Source of the DNA: Candidatus Thermoplasmatota archaeon
Lineage (GTDB): Archaea; Thermoplasmatota; JASEFT01
Reading direction: 5' to 3'
DNA length: 42,218 bases
Assembly: GCA_030018475.1 (NCBI GenBank)
Contig: JASEFT010000003.1
Coordinates: 14,710-56,927, forward strand
Position 1 is the first letter of the stretch. Each line of letters begins with the position of its first letter. Below the pieces are notes generated by a model. That model searched no databases and was not told the origin of the DNA. It saw only the letters and a list, made by a program, of their open reading frames with translations. Both the position numbers and the translations under genes were made by a program. Shown here one piece after another: positions 7,736 through 16,333 of the stretch.

Positions 7736-10438
7736 ATGCGTTTCGGTAGCATAAGAATACTAACTTTTGCTATTGCTTTAGTTTTATTCACTACCACTTT
7801 AGGAAGCCCAGCCTCTCCTCTAATTGCGTTTCAAGAGGCAAAAGCTACTGCATACCACTCTTGGGACGAGCTGGTAGCTGAACTACAACAGGTTGCCACA
7901 GATCATAAGAGCATAGCAAAGCTATTGAGTATAGGTAAGACATGGGAGGGTAGAGATATATGGGCTGTTAAAATTTCAGACAACGTTGAATTAGATGAAG
8001 ACGAGCCTGCAGTTATTTATAACGGCGCACATCATGCACGTGAGTGGCTGAGCATAGAAGTTCCGTTGTATATAATAAATTATTTAACAGATGGTTACGA
8101 AACTAATTTAACATTAAAAAATTTAGTTGATTGCAACGAGATTTGGGTAGTGCCTTGCGTAAATCCTGATGGTAGAGTTTACGACGGCACAGATGACCCT
8201 TCAACTGCAAAATCATGGCGCAAGAATAGATTCCCTAACGGAGACGGTAGCTTCGGAGTTGATATCAATAGAAATTACGGTTATAAGTGGGGCGGCGCAG
8301 GCTCTGGAGGCAGAACCAGCGCTCAAGATTATAGAGGCACAGCTCCTTTCTCAGAGCTAGAGACTAAGGCTATGAGAGATTTGGCACTGAGGGAGAAATT
8401 TGTATTTGAGATAGCTTACCATAGCTATGGTGAATTAATACTTTACCCATGGGGCTGTACAAGTAGTCCTGTTCCAGAGCCTGATTATACAGTATTCAAG
8501 ACAATTGCAAACAAGATGAGCGAGCTAATACCTAACAATGCGGGCGGTGGCACAAAATATACAGTTAAGCAATCAAGCGATTTGTATATAACTTCTGGTG
8601 GCGACCATGACTGGCTTTATGCAGAGGTAGGTACTTTTGCATTTGCAATAGAGCTTTATCCTAAACAATCGGCGGCAGGCACTTTCTACCCAGACCCTGC
8701 AAAAATACCAATAGTATGTCAAGATAATATAGAGGCAGCTTTATACCTTGCTAAAATAGCATCTAACCCCTATCAAGTACTTCCTTACCATGTAAATGTA
8801 ACTTGTACTGAAAGCTACAGGCAGGCAAACCCAGGCCAGGAAGTTAGCTTCAATATCTCAATCTGGAATAATGGATATGCTAACGACATTTATACTATCA
8901 GTGCATCTGCTATTACAGGCTGGACAATAGCGCCTAATGTAAGCAGTTTAGCAATCAACAGCAATGCACGTGCGCAAGTTGCTCTTAATGTAACTCCAGA
9001 TCCAACTGCTACAAGCGGCGAATACGAAATTAATTTTACAGCAAGATCGCAGAGTAATACCAGTATAAACGCATCTGTAAAATTGACAGTCGAAGTTTCT
9101 TATAATAACGATGTCGGTGTTGAATCTATAAGCCCTTTTAAAGAAGGGAACGAATATTCGCAAGGTAGTTATTCAATTGAAGGCGAAGCAAAGAACTACG
9201 GTATGCAGAGTCAAGATGTATTTAATGTTTCCTGCAAGGTCTATAGAGTAAATTCAGACTACGAGGCAACTATTCTTAATGACAGTTTCGAGTACACTGG
9301 TACAGGTAATTGGAACGTAACTCCTGCAAGTAATGTTTGGAAAAAAGGCACTCCAACATACGGAATAACTTTCGCGTATTCTGGTAGTCAGTGCTGGGCT
9401 ACTAATCTTAACGGTGATTATGGCTATAATGAAGACGACTGGCTACTGAGCCCAAATATAACACTCCCTTCAAATGCGACAAGAATAAATTTAACTTTCT
9501 GGCATTTCCATAAGATAGAAAACGGCTACGATCTGGGCTGGGTGAAATTAAAAACTGCTAACGGAACTTGGGATAAAATTGCATGCTTTAGCGGTGAAAT
9601 GAACGTAACAGAATGGCGTAAAGTCAGCTTAGATATAACTAGTTATAAAGGCAACACAGTTCAACTTGGCTTCCATTTCACTTCCGATGGTATAGGTAAC
9701 AGGGCTGGCTGGTATTTGGACGATGTAGAGATTAAAGCAAGCTTACCGTCTGAAACAGAGCTCTGGAACGAGACTAAACTTACTACCACCGTGCTATCGC
9801 AGTATTCCACAGAGCTATTACTCTGGAGCTATGAGTTCACAGAACCGGGTAAATACAGAATAAAGCTCGAAACTCTTCTTCCAGTTGATGAAAAAGCATA
9901 TAATAACGAAAAAAGCGTGACGATAATAGTCGTAAAGGGATTTACTTTCTATTTGAGGCAGAGCTGGAATTACATCTCTTTGCCTTATAGTAATTCTAGT
10001 ATAACAAATGCCTCTCAACTAGCTGAAGCTATAGGCGATAATTGCACGCAAGTCTCTAATTGGACTGGTACCGAATTTAGAATATATAATAGGAAGACAG
10101 GCGCAAATGACTTCATACTAGAGCCAGGCAGAGGCTATCTTGTTTATATAGTGAATGGCACAACTAAATTTGTAGTAAAAGGTAGTAAAATAGTAACCGT
10201 GGCAGTATCTCTAAACAGAGGGTGGGCAAATATAGGTGTTATTAATGCAAGCCTATCAAGAGCGAGCGATTTAGCAGCAAGTATCGGCAGCTGCGGAGCA
10301 GTTGCGTGCTGGGATAACGCACTAGATAGATTTATAACTCATCCTGTAGGCACAAATATAAGCAATTTCGAGCTTGAAGTTGGCAAAGGCTATCTTGTGT
10401 TTATGGAAGTACCGAAAACATGGACTCAAAATATATAG
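7736..10438 (+). CDS. Secreted M14 zinc carboxypeptidase with adhesion-type and tandem C-terminal modules
   Basis: This exported metallopeptidase releases C-terminal residues from peptides outside the cell. From the ATG at 7736 it has 900 residues: signal peptide ~1-25, then an M14 domain ~40-370. Zinc ligands are His100 and Glu103 in HAREW and His229 in AYHSYGE. The substrate-binding NRN sits in GVDINRNYGYKW and the catalytic Glu306 is in FAIELYP. An NEW3-like domain follows (~380-470), then a region with a choice-of-anchor/jelly-roll look (DDWLLSPNI, LTFWHFH, WYLDDVEI; ~510-660). The last ~165 residues are the tandem ~75-residue modules also found at 1-690 and in the C25 protease. It follows the peptide transporter on the same strand, so released amino acids and peptides could be taken up directly. 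Confidence 0.93.
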   Translation: MRFGSIRILTFAIALVLFTTTLGSPASPLIAFQEAKATAYHSWDELVAELQQVATDHKSIAKLLSIGKTWEGRDIWAVKISDNVELDEDEPAVIYNGAHHAREWLSIEVPLYIINYLTDGYETNLTLKNLVDCNEIWVVPCVNPDGRVYDGTDDPSTAKSWRKNRFPNGDGSFGVDINRNYGYKWGGAGSGGRTSAQDYRGTAPFSELETKAMRDLALREKFVFEIAYHSYGELILYPWGCTSSPVPEPDYTVFKTIANKMSELIPNNAGGGTKYTVKQSSDLYITSGGDHDWLYAEVGTFAFAIELYPKQSAAGTFYPDPAKIPIVCQDNIEAALYLAKIASNPYQVLPYHVNVTCTESYRQANPGQEVSFNISIWNNGYANDIYTISASAITGWTIAPNVSSLAINSNARAQVALNVTPDPTATSGEYEINFTARSQSNTSINASVKLTVEVSYNNDVGVESISPFKEGNEYSQGSYSIEGEAKNYGMQSQDVFNVSCKVYRVNSDYEATILNDSFEYTGTGNWNVTPASNVWKKGTPTYGITFAYSGSQCWATNLNGDYGYNEDDWLLSPNITLPSNATRINLTFWHFHKIENGYDLGWVKLKTANGTWDKIACFSGEMNVTEWRKVSLDITSYKGNTVQLGFHFTSDGIGNRAGWYLDDVEIKASLPSETELWNETKLTTTVLSQYSTELLLWSYEFTEPGKYRIKLETLLPVDEKAYNNEKSVTIIVVKGFTFYLRQSWNYISLPYSNSSITNASQLAEAIGDNCTQVSNWTGTEFRIYNRKTGANDFILEPGRGYLVYIVNGTTKFVVKGSKIVTVAVSLNRGWANIGVINASLSRASDLAASIGSCGAVACWDNALDRFITHPVGTNISNFELEVGKGYLVFMEVPKTWTQNI
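9941..10435 (+). repeat. Tandem C-terminal module pair, copy 2 of 3
   Basis: Two ~75-residue modules end the M14 peptidase. Conserved points are SWN/GWA near the start, NCT and SCG, SNW and ACW, HPVGT..S.F, and GRGYLVYI/GKGYLVFM. They align by eye with the module pairs at 211-687 and 27468-27920. Confidence 0.8.
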
Positions 10439-10490
10439 TTTGTTTATCGCTGTACAAATCTATACCTAGCTAAACAATATTTATTTATAG

Positions 10491-11704
10491 CCAAAAACAA
10501 TAATTACAAAAACATTTAGCGAGCCCATGAATCAAGCTTCCGTAGAAGCTAACTTTAAAGTATACCAAGATTGTATGCCTAGCCCTATCGCAGGCTCCTA
10601 CTCATCGTTCTGGAAATCAGTGCATATTCACGCCATCTTCACCACTCACAGCCGAGACTAAATACTGGAGCAATTTATCTACCGATGCAAAAGATGTAGC
10701 TGGAAATAATCTAGAATCTGCAAACAATACTTGGTTTATTACAGGTGTTGCTCTCGGTAATATAAAAGTGAGCAGCGTTACCGCTGGTGACCAAACCTCA
10801 GCTGATATCGCCATCGGTACCGATTATATTTTATATGTAGTCTGGCGCGATGACGGAGGTATTAAATTTTCTAAATCTGCAGATGTAGGAGCAACTTGGT
10901 CTAGTGAAGTTACTGTAGTATCAGGTTCAGGTCTAGTCAGACCTGCAATTGCAGTTAACGGGACAGGTGCTCAAGCTTACGTGCATGTAGTCTACGAAGC
11001 AGATGCTGCTAACGACATTTATTACGTTAGGTCAACAAACGGCGGCTCTGCATGGGACACACCTATAGCTCTAGATACAGCTGCAGAATATCCTAACATA
11101 GCAGTCAGCAGTAACGGCGACCTTGTTATCGTTACATATTCTGAAACAACGTATAGAGATTTAGAGTACCGTCGCTCTACAGATGGAGGCTCTACATGGC
11201 TTGCAGAAGGAGATATAACTACAACTTATGATAACTATTGGTCCAGTATTGCAATTTACGGAAGTCTCTGGTACAAATAGAGACATTTACTTTAGGAAAG
11301 CCACCGCTATCGATGGTAGTGTATGGGCTACTGCAGTTGCTCTAAGAACTGCAACTACTGACGATAGAGAGCCCTGCATTGCAGTTAGTGGCGAAATTAA
11401 TATACACGTAGCATGGTACGATAATAGAAGAGGTACTTGTTACAGCATTTACTATAACTACTCTACAGACGGCGGCATAACATGGCAGTTGAGTGATATT
11501 AGGATAGATGACGATAATGCGAGTGGAGACCATAAAGTACCTGCGATGGTCTACGATGCTTTAAACAACGTTGCTTGCATTGTATGGCATGATAATAGAA
11601 CTGGTGACTACGATATTTATTATTATGCCAGACCGTTAAGCAAGGCTCTGCTTAATGATAATTTGAGCTTTTGTGAAAACAGCTGCAACGCTGTAAGAGT
11701 CTAG
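10491..11704 (+). pseudogene. Decayed secreted protein: Ig-like (Big_5) domain plus Asp-box repeats, frameshifted
   Basis: Three reading-frame blocks read as one ancestral protein. Frame 3 from 10491 gives TFSEPMNQASVEANF, the start of a SbsA-type Ig-like (Big_5) domain. Around 10600-10620 the sense continues in frame 1 (GNQCIFTPSSPLTAE, then DVAGNN). It runs through Asp-box/sialidase-like repeats with STNGGSAW and STDGGSTW to about 11263. There it moves to frame 2 (SGTNRDIYFRK, YSTDGGITW) until the TAG at 11702. No start codon or signal peptide precedes it, so the 5' end is also lost. I read this as a truncated pseudogene with two frameshifts. The frameshifts alone could be sequencing or assembly errors, but the missing N-terminus could not. 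Confidence 0.75.
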
Positions 11705-11773
11705 CTGCTGGCGAAGGATGTATTCGTAGAATTGTTTATTAGTTTGTAATTTAATTTCTTTTCGATATAAAAG

Positions 11774-12598
11774 TTGGTTGAAGAATCAGTTATTAAAAAG
11801 TTAGCGGCGCAGGCAAAAATTATTCGGCGCTGGATTGTTGAAATGACTTACCGCGCAGGCTCAGGGCATCCTGGCGGCAGTTTGTCATGTGCAGATATTG
11901 TCACAGCACTCTACTTCCATATTCTAAGGCACGACCCTAAAGATCATAAGTGGAGTGAGCGTGATAGATTTGTATTGAGTAAAGGTCATTCATGCCCAGC
12001 ACTGTATGCAGCTTTAGCAGAAAGCGGCTATTTTGCAATTGATGAGTTATTTACGCTCCGCAAGTTAGGCTCTAGATTACAAGGCCATCCATCAGTTTTG
12101 AAGCTACCTTATCTAGAGGCAAGTACAGGCTCTTTAGGGCAAGGTTTAAGCATGGCTATAGGTATGGCGCTGGCTGCTAAAATCGATAAAAAAGATTATA
12201 AAGTTTATGCACTTATTGGCGACGGCGAGAGCAACGAAGGCAATATTTGGGAAGCTGCACTTTTCGCAGCGCACCACAAACTAGATAATTTAATTGTATT
12301 TCTAGACCGAAACAGAATTCAGCTAGACGATTTTACAGAAAAAATTCTATCATTAGAGCCTTTGGCAGATAAATGGAAAGCTTTCGGCTGGGAAGTGAAA
12401 GAAATAGACGGCCATAATTTTGAAGAAATAATAAACGCTGTAGATTGGGCTAAGCAGGTTAAATCCAAGCCTGTAATGATAATAGCGCATACAATTAAAG
12501 GAAAAGGAGTATCTTTTATGGAAAATACTGCTGAGTTCCATGGCAAAGCGCCTAATAAAGAGCAGTACGAGCAAGCAATGAAAGAATTAGAAAAATGA
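11774..12598 (+). CDS. Transketolase, N-terminal subunit
   Basis: This is the thiamine-diphosphate-binding half of a split transketolase, which moves two-carbon units between sugar phosphates and in archaea helps make pentoses and erythrose 4-phosphate. AGSGHPGGSLS, FVLSKGHSCPALY and the ThDP/Mg motif GDGESNEGNIWEAA are all present. 274 residues is normal for the separate N-terminal subunit. The only in-frame start before the conserved region that fits family length is TTG at 11774, 3 nt after an in-frame TAA. It has no ribosome binding site, so translation may be leaderless. The stop overlaps the next gene's start (ATGA). Confidence 0.93.
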   Translation: MVEESVIKKLAAQAKIIRRWIVEMTYRAGSGHPGGSLSCADIVTALYFHILRHDPKDHKWSERDRFVLSKGHSCPALYAALAESGYFAIDELFTLRKLGSRLQGHPSVLKLPYLEASTGSLGQGLSMAIGMALAAKIDKKDYKVYALIGDGESNEGNIWEAALFAAHHKLDNLIVFLDRNRIQLDDFTEKILSLEPLADKWKAFGWEVKEIDGHNFEEIINAVDWAKQVKSKPVMIIAHTIKGKGVSFMENTAEFHGKAPNKEQYEQAMKELEK

Positions 12599-13548
12599 TT
12601 GAATGGAAGAAAGCAAATCAAAGGAAAGCGTTTGGAGAAGTTTTGGTAGAACTTGGTAAGGAGTGCAATGATTTAGTTGCGCTGACTGCAGACCTTTCTA
12701 CTTCAACAAGAACTTCTGAGTTCGAAAAAAGCTATCCATCAAGATTTTTTAATTTTGGTGTTGCAGAGCAAAACATGTTCACTACAGCTGCTGGGCTAGC
12801 GCTTAGCAATAAAATTGTAATTGCGTCTACGTTTGCAGTGTTTGCTAGTGGTAGAGCTTTGGACCAGATACGACAATCTATTGCTTATCAGAACTTAAAT
12901 GTGAAAATAGTTGCAACGCACGGAGGCGTTACTGTAGGAGCAGATGGAGCATCACATCAGTGCATTGACGATTTAGGTATAATGACAACTTTACCAAATA
13001 TGAAAGTTGTTGTCCCTTGCGATGCGATAGAAACAAAGAAAGCTGTACGAGCTTGCATTAATGCGCAAGGACCTTTCTATATCAGACTTGGAAGAGAAGA
13101 TGTGCCGACAGTAACGAAAGGAGATGATAAGTTTGAGCTCGGTAAAGGTAATGTCTTAAAAGACGGTAAGGATATCGCACTTATAGCTACAGGTATAATG
13201 GTATCTAAATGTTTGATTGCAGCGCAAGAACTTGCCGAAAGAGGCATAAATGCAAAAGTTATTAATATTCATACAATCAAGCCTATTGATAGAGCGCTTA
13301 TAAAAAAGGTTGCTGAAGAAACAAATCTGATAATAACAGCAGAAGAGCATTCTATTTTTAACGGGCTTGGCGCAATGGTAAGCTATGTAGTATGTGAAGA
13401 TAAGCCTGTGCGAGTTGAAAGAATTGGCATCCCAGACGTTTTTGGAGAGAGCGGCTCTGCAGAGGAGCTTATGGAGAAATATGGGTTGAGCGCAGAGAAT
13501 ATTGTTGATAAAGCAGTTAAGTTGATGAAAGAGAAGCGAGAGAGTTGA
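12595..13548 (+). CDS. Transketolase, C-terminal subunit
   Basis: This is the pyrimidine-binding and C-terminal half of the split transketolase. FGVAEQNMFTTAAGLA carries the glutamate that activates the thiamine cofactor in this superfamily. GGVTVGADGASHQ and NMKVVVPCDA are also typical. 317 residues is the usual size. The ATG at 12595 overlaps the stop of the N-terminal subunit by 4 nt, so the two halves are translationally coupled and should form one heteromeric enzyme. A small cysteine-rich gene starts 6 nt after its stop and is probably co-transcribed. Confidence 0.93.
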   Translation: MIEWKKANQRKAFGEVLVELGKECNDLVALTADLSTSTRTSEFEKSYPSRFFNFGVAEQNMFTTAAGLALSNKIVIASTFAVFASGRALDQIRQSIAYQNLNVKIVATHGGVTVGADGASHQCIDDLGIMTTLPNMKVVVPCDAIETKKAVRACINAQGPFYIRLGREDVPTVTKGDDKFELGKGNVLKDGKDIALIATGIMVSKCLIAAQELAERGINAKVINIHTIKPIDRALIKKVAEETNLIITAEEHSIFNGLGAMVSYVVCEDKPVRVERIGIPDVFGESGSAEELMEKYGLSAENIVDKAVKLMKEKRES

Positions 13549-13554
13549 AAAGAG

Positions 13555-13758
13555 ATGTTAAAAGAATGTCCAAATCAAGAACACAACAGAAAGAACTGCA
13601 ACTGCACCTACGAGCCTTGCGATAAGAAAGGAATGTGTTGCGAATGCATTAGATACCATTTGAGAAGGCGCGAGCTACCTGCATGCGCATTTAGCAAAGA
13701 GTCAGAAAGAACCTACGATAGAAGTTTCGAGAAGTTTGTGAACTTACATAGAGCATAA
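13555..13758 (+). CDS. Small cysteine-rich protein, DUF6485-like
   Basis: A 67-residue protein with nine cysteines. The pattern [26 protein letters not shown] resembles the DUF6485 family of small cytosolic metal-binding-like proteins. Its biochemical role is unknown. Cysteine spacing suggests a zinc or iron-sulfur site; this is inference. It starts 6 nt after the transketolase C-terminal subunit on the same strand, so it probably shares that transcript, although no functional link is known. Confidence 0.8.
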   Translation: MLKECPNQEHNRKNCNCTYEPCDKKGMCCECIRYHLRRRELPACAFSKESERTYDRSFEKFVNLHRA

Positions 13759-13760
13759 AC

Positions 13761-13780
13761 TTTTATACTTTATAAAAGGA
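13761..13780 (+). promoter_or_regulatory. TATA-rich promoter of the gene at 13812
   Basis: TTTTATACTTTATAAAAGGA holds two overlapping TATA-like elements 30-50 nt upstream of the start. With the ribosome binding site AAAGGTG at 13799-13805 this predicts a short leader. Confidence 0.5.
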
Positions 13781-13811
13781 TAACTCATCAAAAAGTTCAA
13801 AGGTGCTCAAA

Positions 13812-14042
13812 ATGGTAATGTACGAGACTATAAAATCAGAAAGAATAAAATTCGGCAGAAATAATTTCATGGAAGTAGCGCGAAGAAAGGCAAAAGTATC
13901 GCCTGAAGAAGAGAGTATCTATATTTCTATTACTAGAGGGTACTATTTACCCGACGGTACTGAGAAGATAAGGAAAACTATCTCTCTTCCTGACGATGAC
14001 GAACTTAAAAAATTCATTTCAGAAAAAATTCTTGAAGTTTAG
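13812..14042 (+). CDS. Small conserved protein of unknown function
   Basis: A 76-residue soluble protein. It opens with a charged segment (ERIKFGRNNFMEVARRK), followed by strand-like ISITRGYY and an acidic SLPDDDELKKF helix. I do not recognise a named domain; it resembles small archaeal conserved proteins of unknown function. The start at ATG 13812 is chosen because AAAGGTG at 13799-13805 lies 6 nt upstream. The GTG at 13803 would overlap that site, and ATG 13818 is a second option. It has its own TATA-rich promoter and is convergent with the small-protein operon that follows. Confidence 0.7.
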   Translation: MVMYETIKSERIKFGRNNFMEVARRKAKVSPEEESIYISITRGYYLPDGTEKIRKTISLPDDDELKKFISEKILEV

Positions 14043-14055
14043 AGTCCCTTTCCAG

Positions 14056-14532
14056 CTACTCTTTTATTCCTCTAAGCTCGTTATAAGTTTTTGTTAACGT
14101 TATATTCTCAGTAATTGATTTTATTTCGCTAGCATCCAATCTTAATCTTCGTTCTAAAGGCTTGATATAAATTAAAATTTTATCTATTTTCCAAGGCGAG
14201 AATTGAGTAGCAATTACTAAATCGTAAATTTTACCTGCATCTTTTCCGTCGCTGCTAAGTACTTTTTTCTTCATGAGTTCGCAGCAAGGCATATGCACTA
14301 AGCTGACTTCACCAATAGCGCTTCCCTTGCCTTCTAAAACAATTCTCTTCTTTGCTTCTTCTAGATTTTTTATTGCTGCAAATTTGTATTCCTGCGGCTT
14401 TCTCAGTGCTTTCTTCAAAATTATATTTTCTACAGTCCATGTTTTGGTGTTCATTACAGAGCAGTGCACTTTACCAAGTTTATCGCCTAAAGCTGTGAAT
14501 CCACTATAGCCTTTCAGTTCTGATAGCAACAT
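14056..14532 (-). CDS. PRC-barrel-like protein, last gene of the small-protein operon
   Basis: 158 residues with two PRC-barrel-like halves. The first opens MLLSELKGYSGF and the second is near residues 87-150 (KKKVLSSDGKDAGKIYDL, then a KIDKILIYI strand). PRC-barrel proteins act as adaptors in ribosome maturation, photosynthesis and, in haloarchaea, cell division; which applies here is not shown. AGGTGAT lies 6 nt upstream of the ATG at 14530-14532. It is the sixth gene of the minus-strand operon starting at 16275, so it may be the soluble partner of the coiled-coil and membrane-anchored proteins encoded ahead of it. Confidence 0.7.
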   Translation of the reverse strand: MLLSELKGYSGFTALGDKLGKVHCSVMNTKTWTVENIILKKALRKPQEYKFAAIKNLEEAKKRIVLEGKGSAIGEVSLVHMPCCELMKKKVLSSDGKDAGKIYDLVIATQFSPWKIDKILIYIKPLERRLRLDASEIKSITENITLTKTYNELRGIKE

Positions 14533-14542
14533 TTTTTATCAC

Positions 14543-14875
14543 CTATTTAGCCATTTCTAAATATTTACAGTAAGGGCATTCTTTTTCGTAGTTTTTATAC
14601 ATTTTGCATTTGGGACAGAAATCAGAGCCGAATCTATATTTTCTTACAGTACCTTCCTTCGTAAATAATCTCGCTTCAAGTTCCGCCCATTCTCTTTTTT
14701 TAGCAATGCATTTTTTTGTATTGTAAACTTCTTTTCTTAAAGTTTCAAGGTCTAATTCAATATTGATAGCTCTGAGAAATTTTCTTAAATCTTCAAGTCT
14801 CAGCTCCAAATCCTCTTGTGCAAGTACATAGCTGACAAGTGAGCCTTCCAATCTTTTATCTTCAGCTTCTCTCAT
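14543..14875 (-). CDS. Small protein with C-terminal zinc ribbon, unknown function
   Basis: 110 residues. The N-terminal ~75 are charged and helical (LEDLRKFLRAINIELDLETL). The C-terminus holds a zinc ribbon of two CxxC pairs: FCPKCK and CPYCK, 13 residues between the pairs. I do not recognise the family. The ATG at 14873-14875 overlaps the stop of the upstream gene by 4 nt (ATGA), so it is translationally coupled to the coiled-coil protein at 14872-15216. It sits between that gene and the PRC-barrel-like gene. Confidence 0.75.
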   Translation of the reverse strand: MREAEDKRLEGSLVSYVLAQEDLELRLEDLRKFLRAINIELDLETLRKEVYNTKKCIAKKREWAELEARLFTKEGTVRKYRFGSDFCPKCKMYKNYEKECPYCKYLEMAK

Positions 14876-15216
14876 TTTTTCTTTTTAGTTATAACTTCTA
14901 CCCTTCGCTCTAAACCAGTAACTTTTGCATCTATATCTAAGGTAAAATCGTCAAGTAATTTTAGCTTCTCATCCATAGCACTGTATCTTTGTTCGTAAAC
15001 TAGCAAGTCGTTTTTAGTTACTAAATTATATTCTGCAATGTAGTCATCGAAATTCTCATCTAAGTATCTTTCAATTCTAGAATCCCAGAGCCTTCTCCTA
15101 TACGCTACTTCAGGTGCGTGAACTACTTCTTCGCCTATAAAGAATTTTTTTATTCTTTCCCAAACACTTTCACGCCCATACTCTACAGGCACTTCCGCTT
15201 CTGTGCTATATTCCAT
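14872..15216 (-). CDS. Coiled-coil protein, paralog family member 3
   Basis: 114 residues, no membrane helix. The core reads RIERYLDENFDDYIAEYNL then VTKNDL, followed by a heptad-like coil ending LERRVEVI and a lysine tail. The same module occurs in the proteins at 15654-15980 and 15988-16275, so the three are paralogs. Start ATG 15216 is preferred over the in-frame GTG at 15228. GGTGGTGAT, lying in the last codons of the upstream gene, is 4 nt from it. The upstream stop is 1 nt away. Function unknown; shape and context suggest an oligomeric scaffold partner. Confidence 0.75.
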   Translation of the reverse strand: MEYSTEAEVPVEYGRESVWERIKKFFIGEEVVHAPEVAYRRRLWDSRIERYLDENFDDYIAEYNLVTKNDLLVYEQRYSAMDEKLKLLDDFTLDIDAKVTGLERRVEVITKKKK

Positions 15217-15217
15217 T

Positions 15218-15640
15218 TTAATCACCACCTATGTTTCTAAACAACCCTCTTTCATATTTCTTTACTTTATTTAGAGTATCTGTCAGCCTTGCAAGATCAT
15301 GACCTATCTCAAGTCTTTGTGTGCGAGCTTCAATTTCGTTCATTAATCCAACAGTTCTTCGCGACAGTACAGCTGAGTCTGCTTTTGTAGATTCTACCCT
15401 TTCGCGCTCCTCATCACTGAGAATTACAGATGCGTTTTTCAAGCCTTCAAAATAAGCTTTTTTCGACAGAATTTCAAGTTTTTTACCGTCCAAGCCTATT
15501 TCTGCTAATCGTGCAGCCTGCTTTGCACTCTTAACTTTCACTATAGTTCTTCCTATAGCGATTACTAATATTATCATGCCTATGAGTACTGCTAGAAGAA
15601 CAAAATTGGCTGCAATTGCAGCTCCGATTTCACTCAACAT
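15218..15640 (-). CDS. Membrane-anchored coiled-coil protein, unknown function
   Basis: 140 residues. One N-terminal membrane helix (residues ~8-30, AANFVLLAVLIGMIILVIAI) leads to a basic stretch (TIVKVKSAKQAAR) and a long charged helical region that is probably cytoplasmic. That region has SDEERERVESTKADSAVL and IGHDLARLTDTLNKVKKYE. It lacks the YLDE/DL module of its neighbours, so it is a different family. GGGAGAG lies 5 nt upstream of the ATG at 15638-15640. It is the third gene of the six-gene operon and one of two membrane-anchored members. Confidence 0.75.
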   Translation of the reverse strand: MLSEIGAAIAANFVLLAVLIGMIILVIAIGRTIVKVKSAKQAARLAEIGLDGKKLEILSKKAYFEGLKNASVILSDEERERVESTKADSAVLSRRTVGLMNEIEARTQRLEIGHDLARLTDTLNKVKKYERGLFRNIGGD

Positions 15641-15653
15641 TTCTCTCTCCCTT

Positions 15654-15980
15654 TTAAGCTGCTTCTAGTTTATTTAATGTGGATTCTAACTTCTCTAATC
15701 GTGGCTCGAAGCTTGTTCTGAACTTTTTGATTTTTTCTAACCCTTTACCTATAGAATCCAGCTTCTTACCAATTTCTGCACACCACGTTTTAACGTCAGC
15801 TCTTGACTGCAAATCCCATTCTTTAACTATATCTTTGAAATGCTCATCGAAATACAACTCGACATGACTGGGTACAGGTACTATTGCTTTCTTTATTCGC
15901 CACATAGCCCAGAGCCAAATCGCAATCGCAATAAGAAGCACTATTGCAAACAAGAACCCATACAAGAATTCAACATCCAT
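15654..15980 (-). CDS. Membrane-anchored coiled-coil protein, paralog family member 2
   Basis: 108 residues. An N-terminal membrane helix (~5-27, YGFLFAIVLLIAIAIWLWAM) is followed by basic WRIKKA. Then comes the shared module HVELYFDEHFKDIVKEWDL, SRADV and a coiled coil ending LEKLESTLNKLEAA. It is the membrane-bound version of the soluble paralogs at 15988-16275 and 14872-15216. Start ATG 15980 is preferred to TTG 15986: GGGTGA is 7 nt upstream of it. Function unknown. Confidence 0.75.
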   Translation of the reverse strand: MDVEFLYGFLFAIVLLIAIAIWLWAMWRIKKAIVPVPSHVELYFDEHFKDIVKEWDLQSRADVKTWCAEIGKKLDSIGKGLEKIKKFRTSFEPRLEKLESTLNKLEAA

Positions 15981-15987
15981 TTTCAAT

Positions 15988-16275
15988 TCACCCTTTCACT
16001 CCATATTTAATCTCCGCCCTTTCTACCCTTTTTTCAATATTATCAACGCGTTTTATAGTTTCTGATTTCCAACTGTCAATCTCCGAAATCTCTGTTTCAT
16101 AGCCTACAAATCTTTTGTCTATATCCTCAAGGTCGCGCTTAGTCGCTAGTTTGTACTCGTCCATAAGCTCGGGTAAGCGCTCGCTTAAGTAGATATCTAC
16201 TTTTTTAGATATTGCTACAGGGTGGGCTCTTAAACCTGCTTTCGCACGCTCTATAATACCTTTGCCTTTTACCAT
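15988..16275 (-). CDS. Coiled-coil protein, paralog family member 1, first gene of the operon
   Basis: 95 residues, soluble. A basic N-terminus (GIIERAKAGLRAHPVAIS) precedes the shared module KKVDIYLSERLPELMDEYKL, ATKRDLEDIDKR, and a coil with IKRVDNIEKRVERAEI. The pattern Y-L/F-D/S-E ... E-Y/W-x-L ... DL is common to the three paralogs in this operon. It is the promoter-proximal gene, with a TATA box at 16309-16322 and a short leader containing GGGG. It ends 8 nt before the next start. Function unknown. Confidence 0.75.
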   Translation of the reverse strand: MVKGKGIIERAKAGLRAHPVAISKKVDIYLSERLPELMDEYKLATKRDLEDIDKRFVGYETEISEIDSWKSETIKRVDNIEKRVERAEIKYGVKG

Positions 16276-16308
16276 TTTTCCAACCCCGCAACATATGTAA
16301 GTCTTTAA

Positions 16309-16322
16309 TGTGATATATAATT
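16309..16322 (-). promoter_or_regulatory. TATA box of the six-gene small-protein operon
   Basis: On the minus strand AATTATATATCACA is centred about 40 nt upstream of the ATG at 16275, predicting a ~15-nt leader that holds GCGGGGTTGG. It separates this operon from the ATPase genes upstream. Confidence 0.5.
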
Positions 16323-16333
16323 TTCGTTAAAAT

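Noticed and set aside
14056-16275. Small-protein operon as an archaellum (fla/arl) cluster
   Set aside because: No archaellin, ArlH/I/J or preflagellin-peptidase gene is present and the coiled-coil module does not match FlaC/D/E as I know them.
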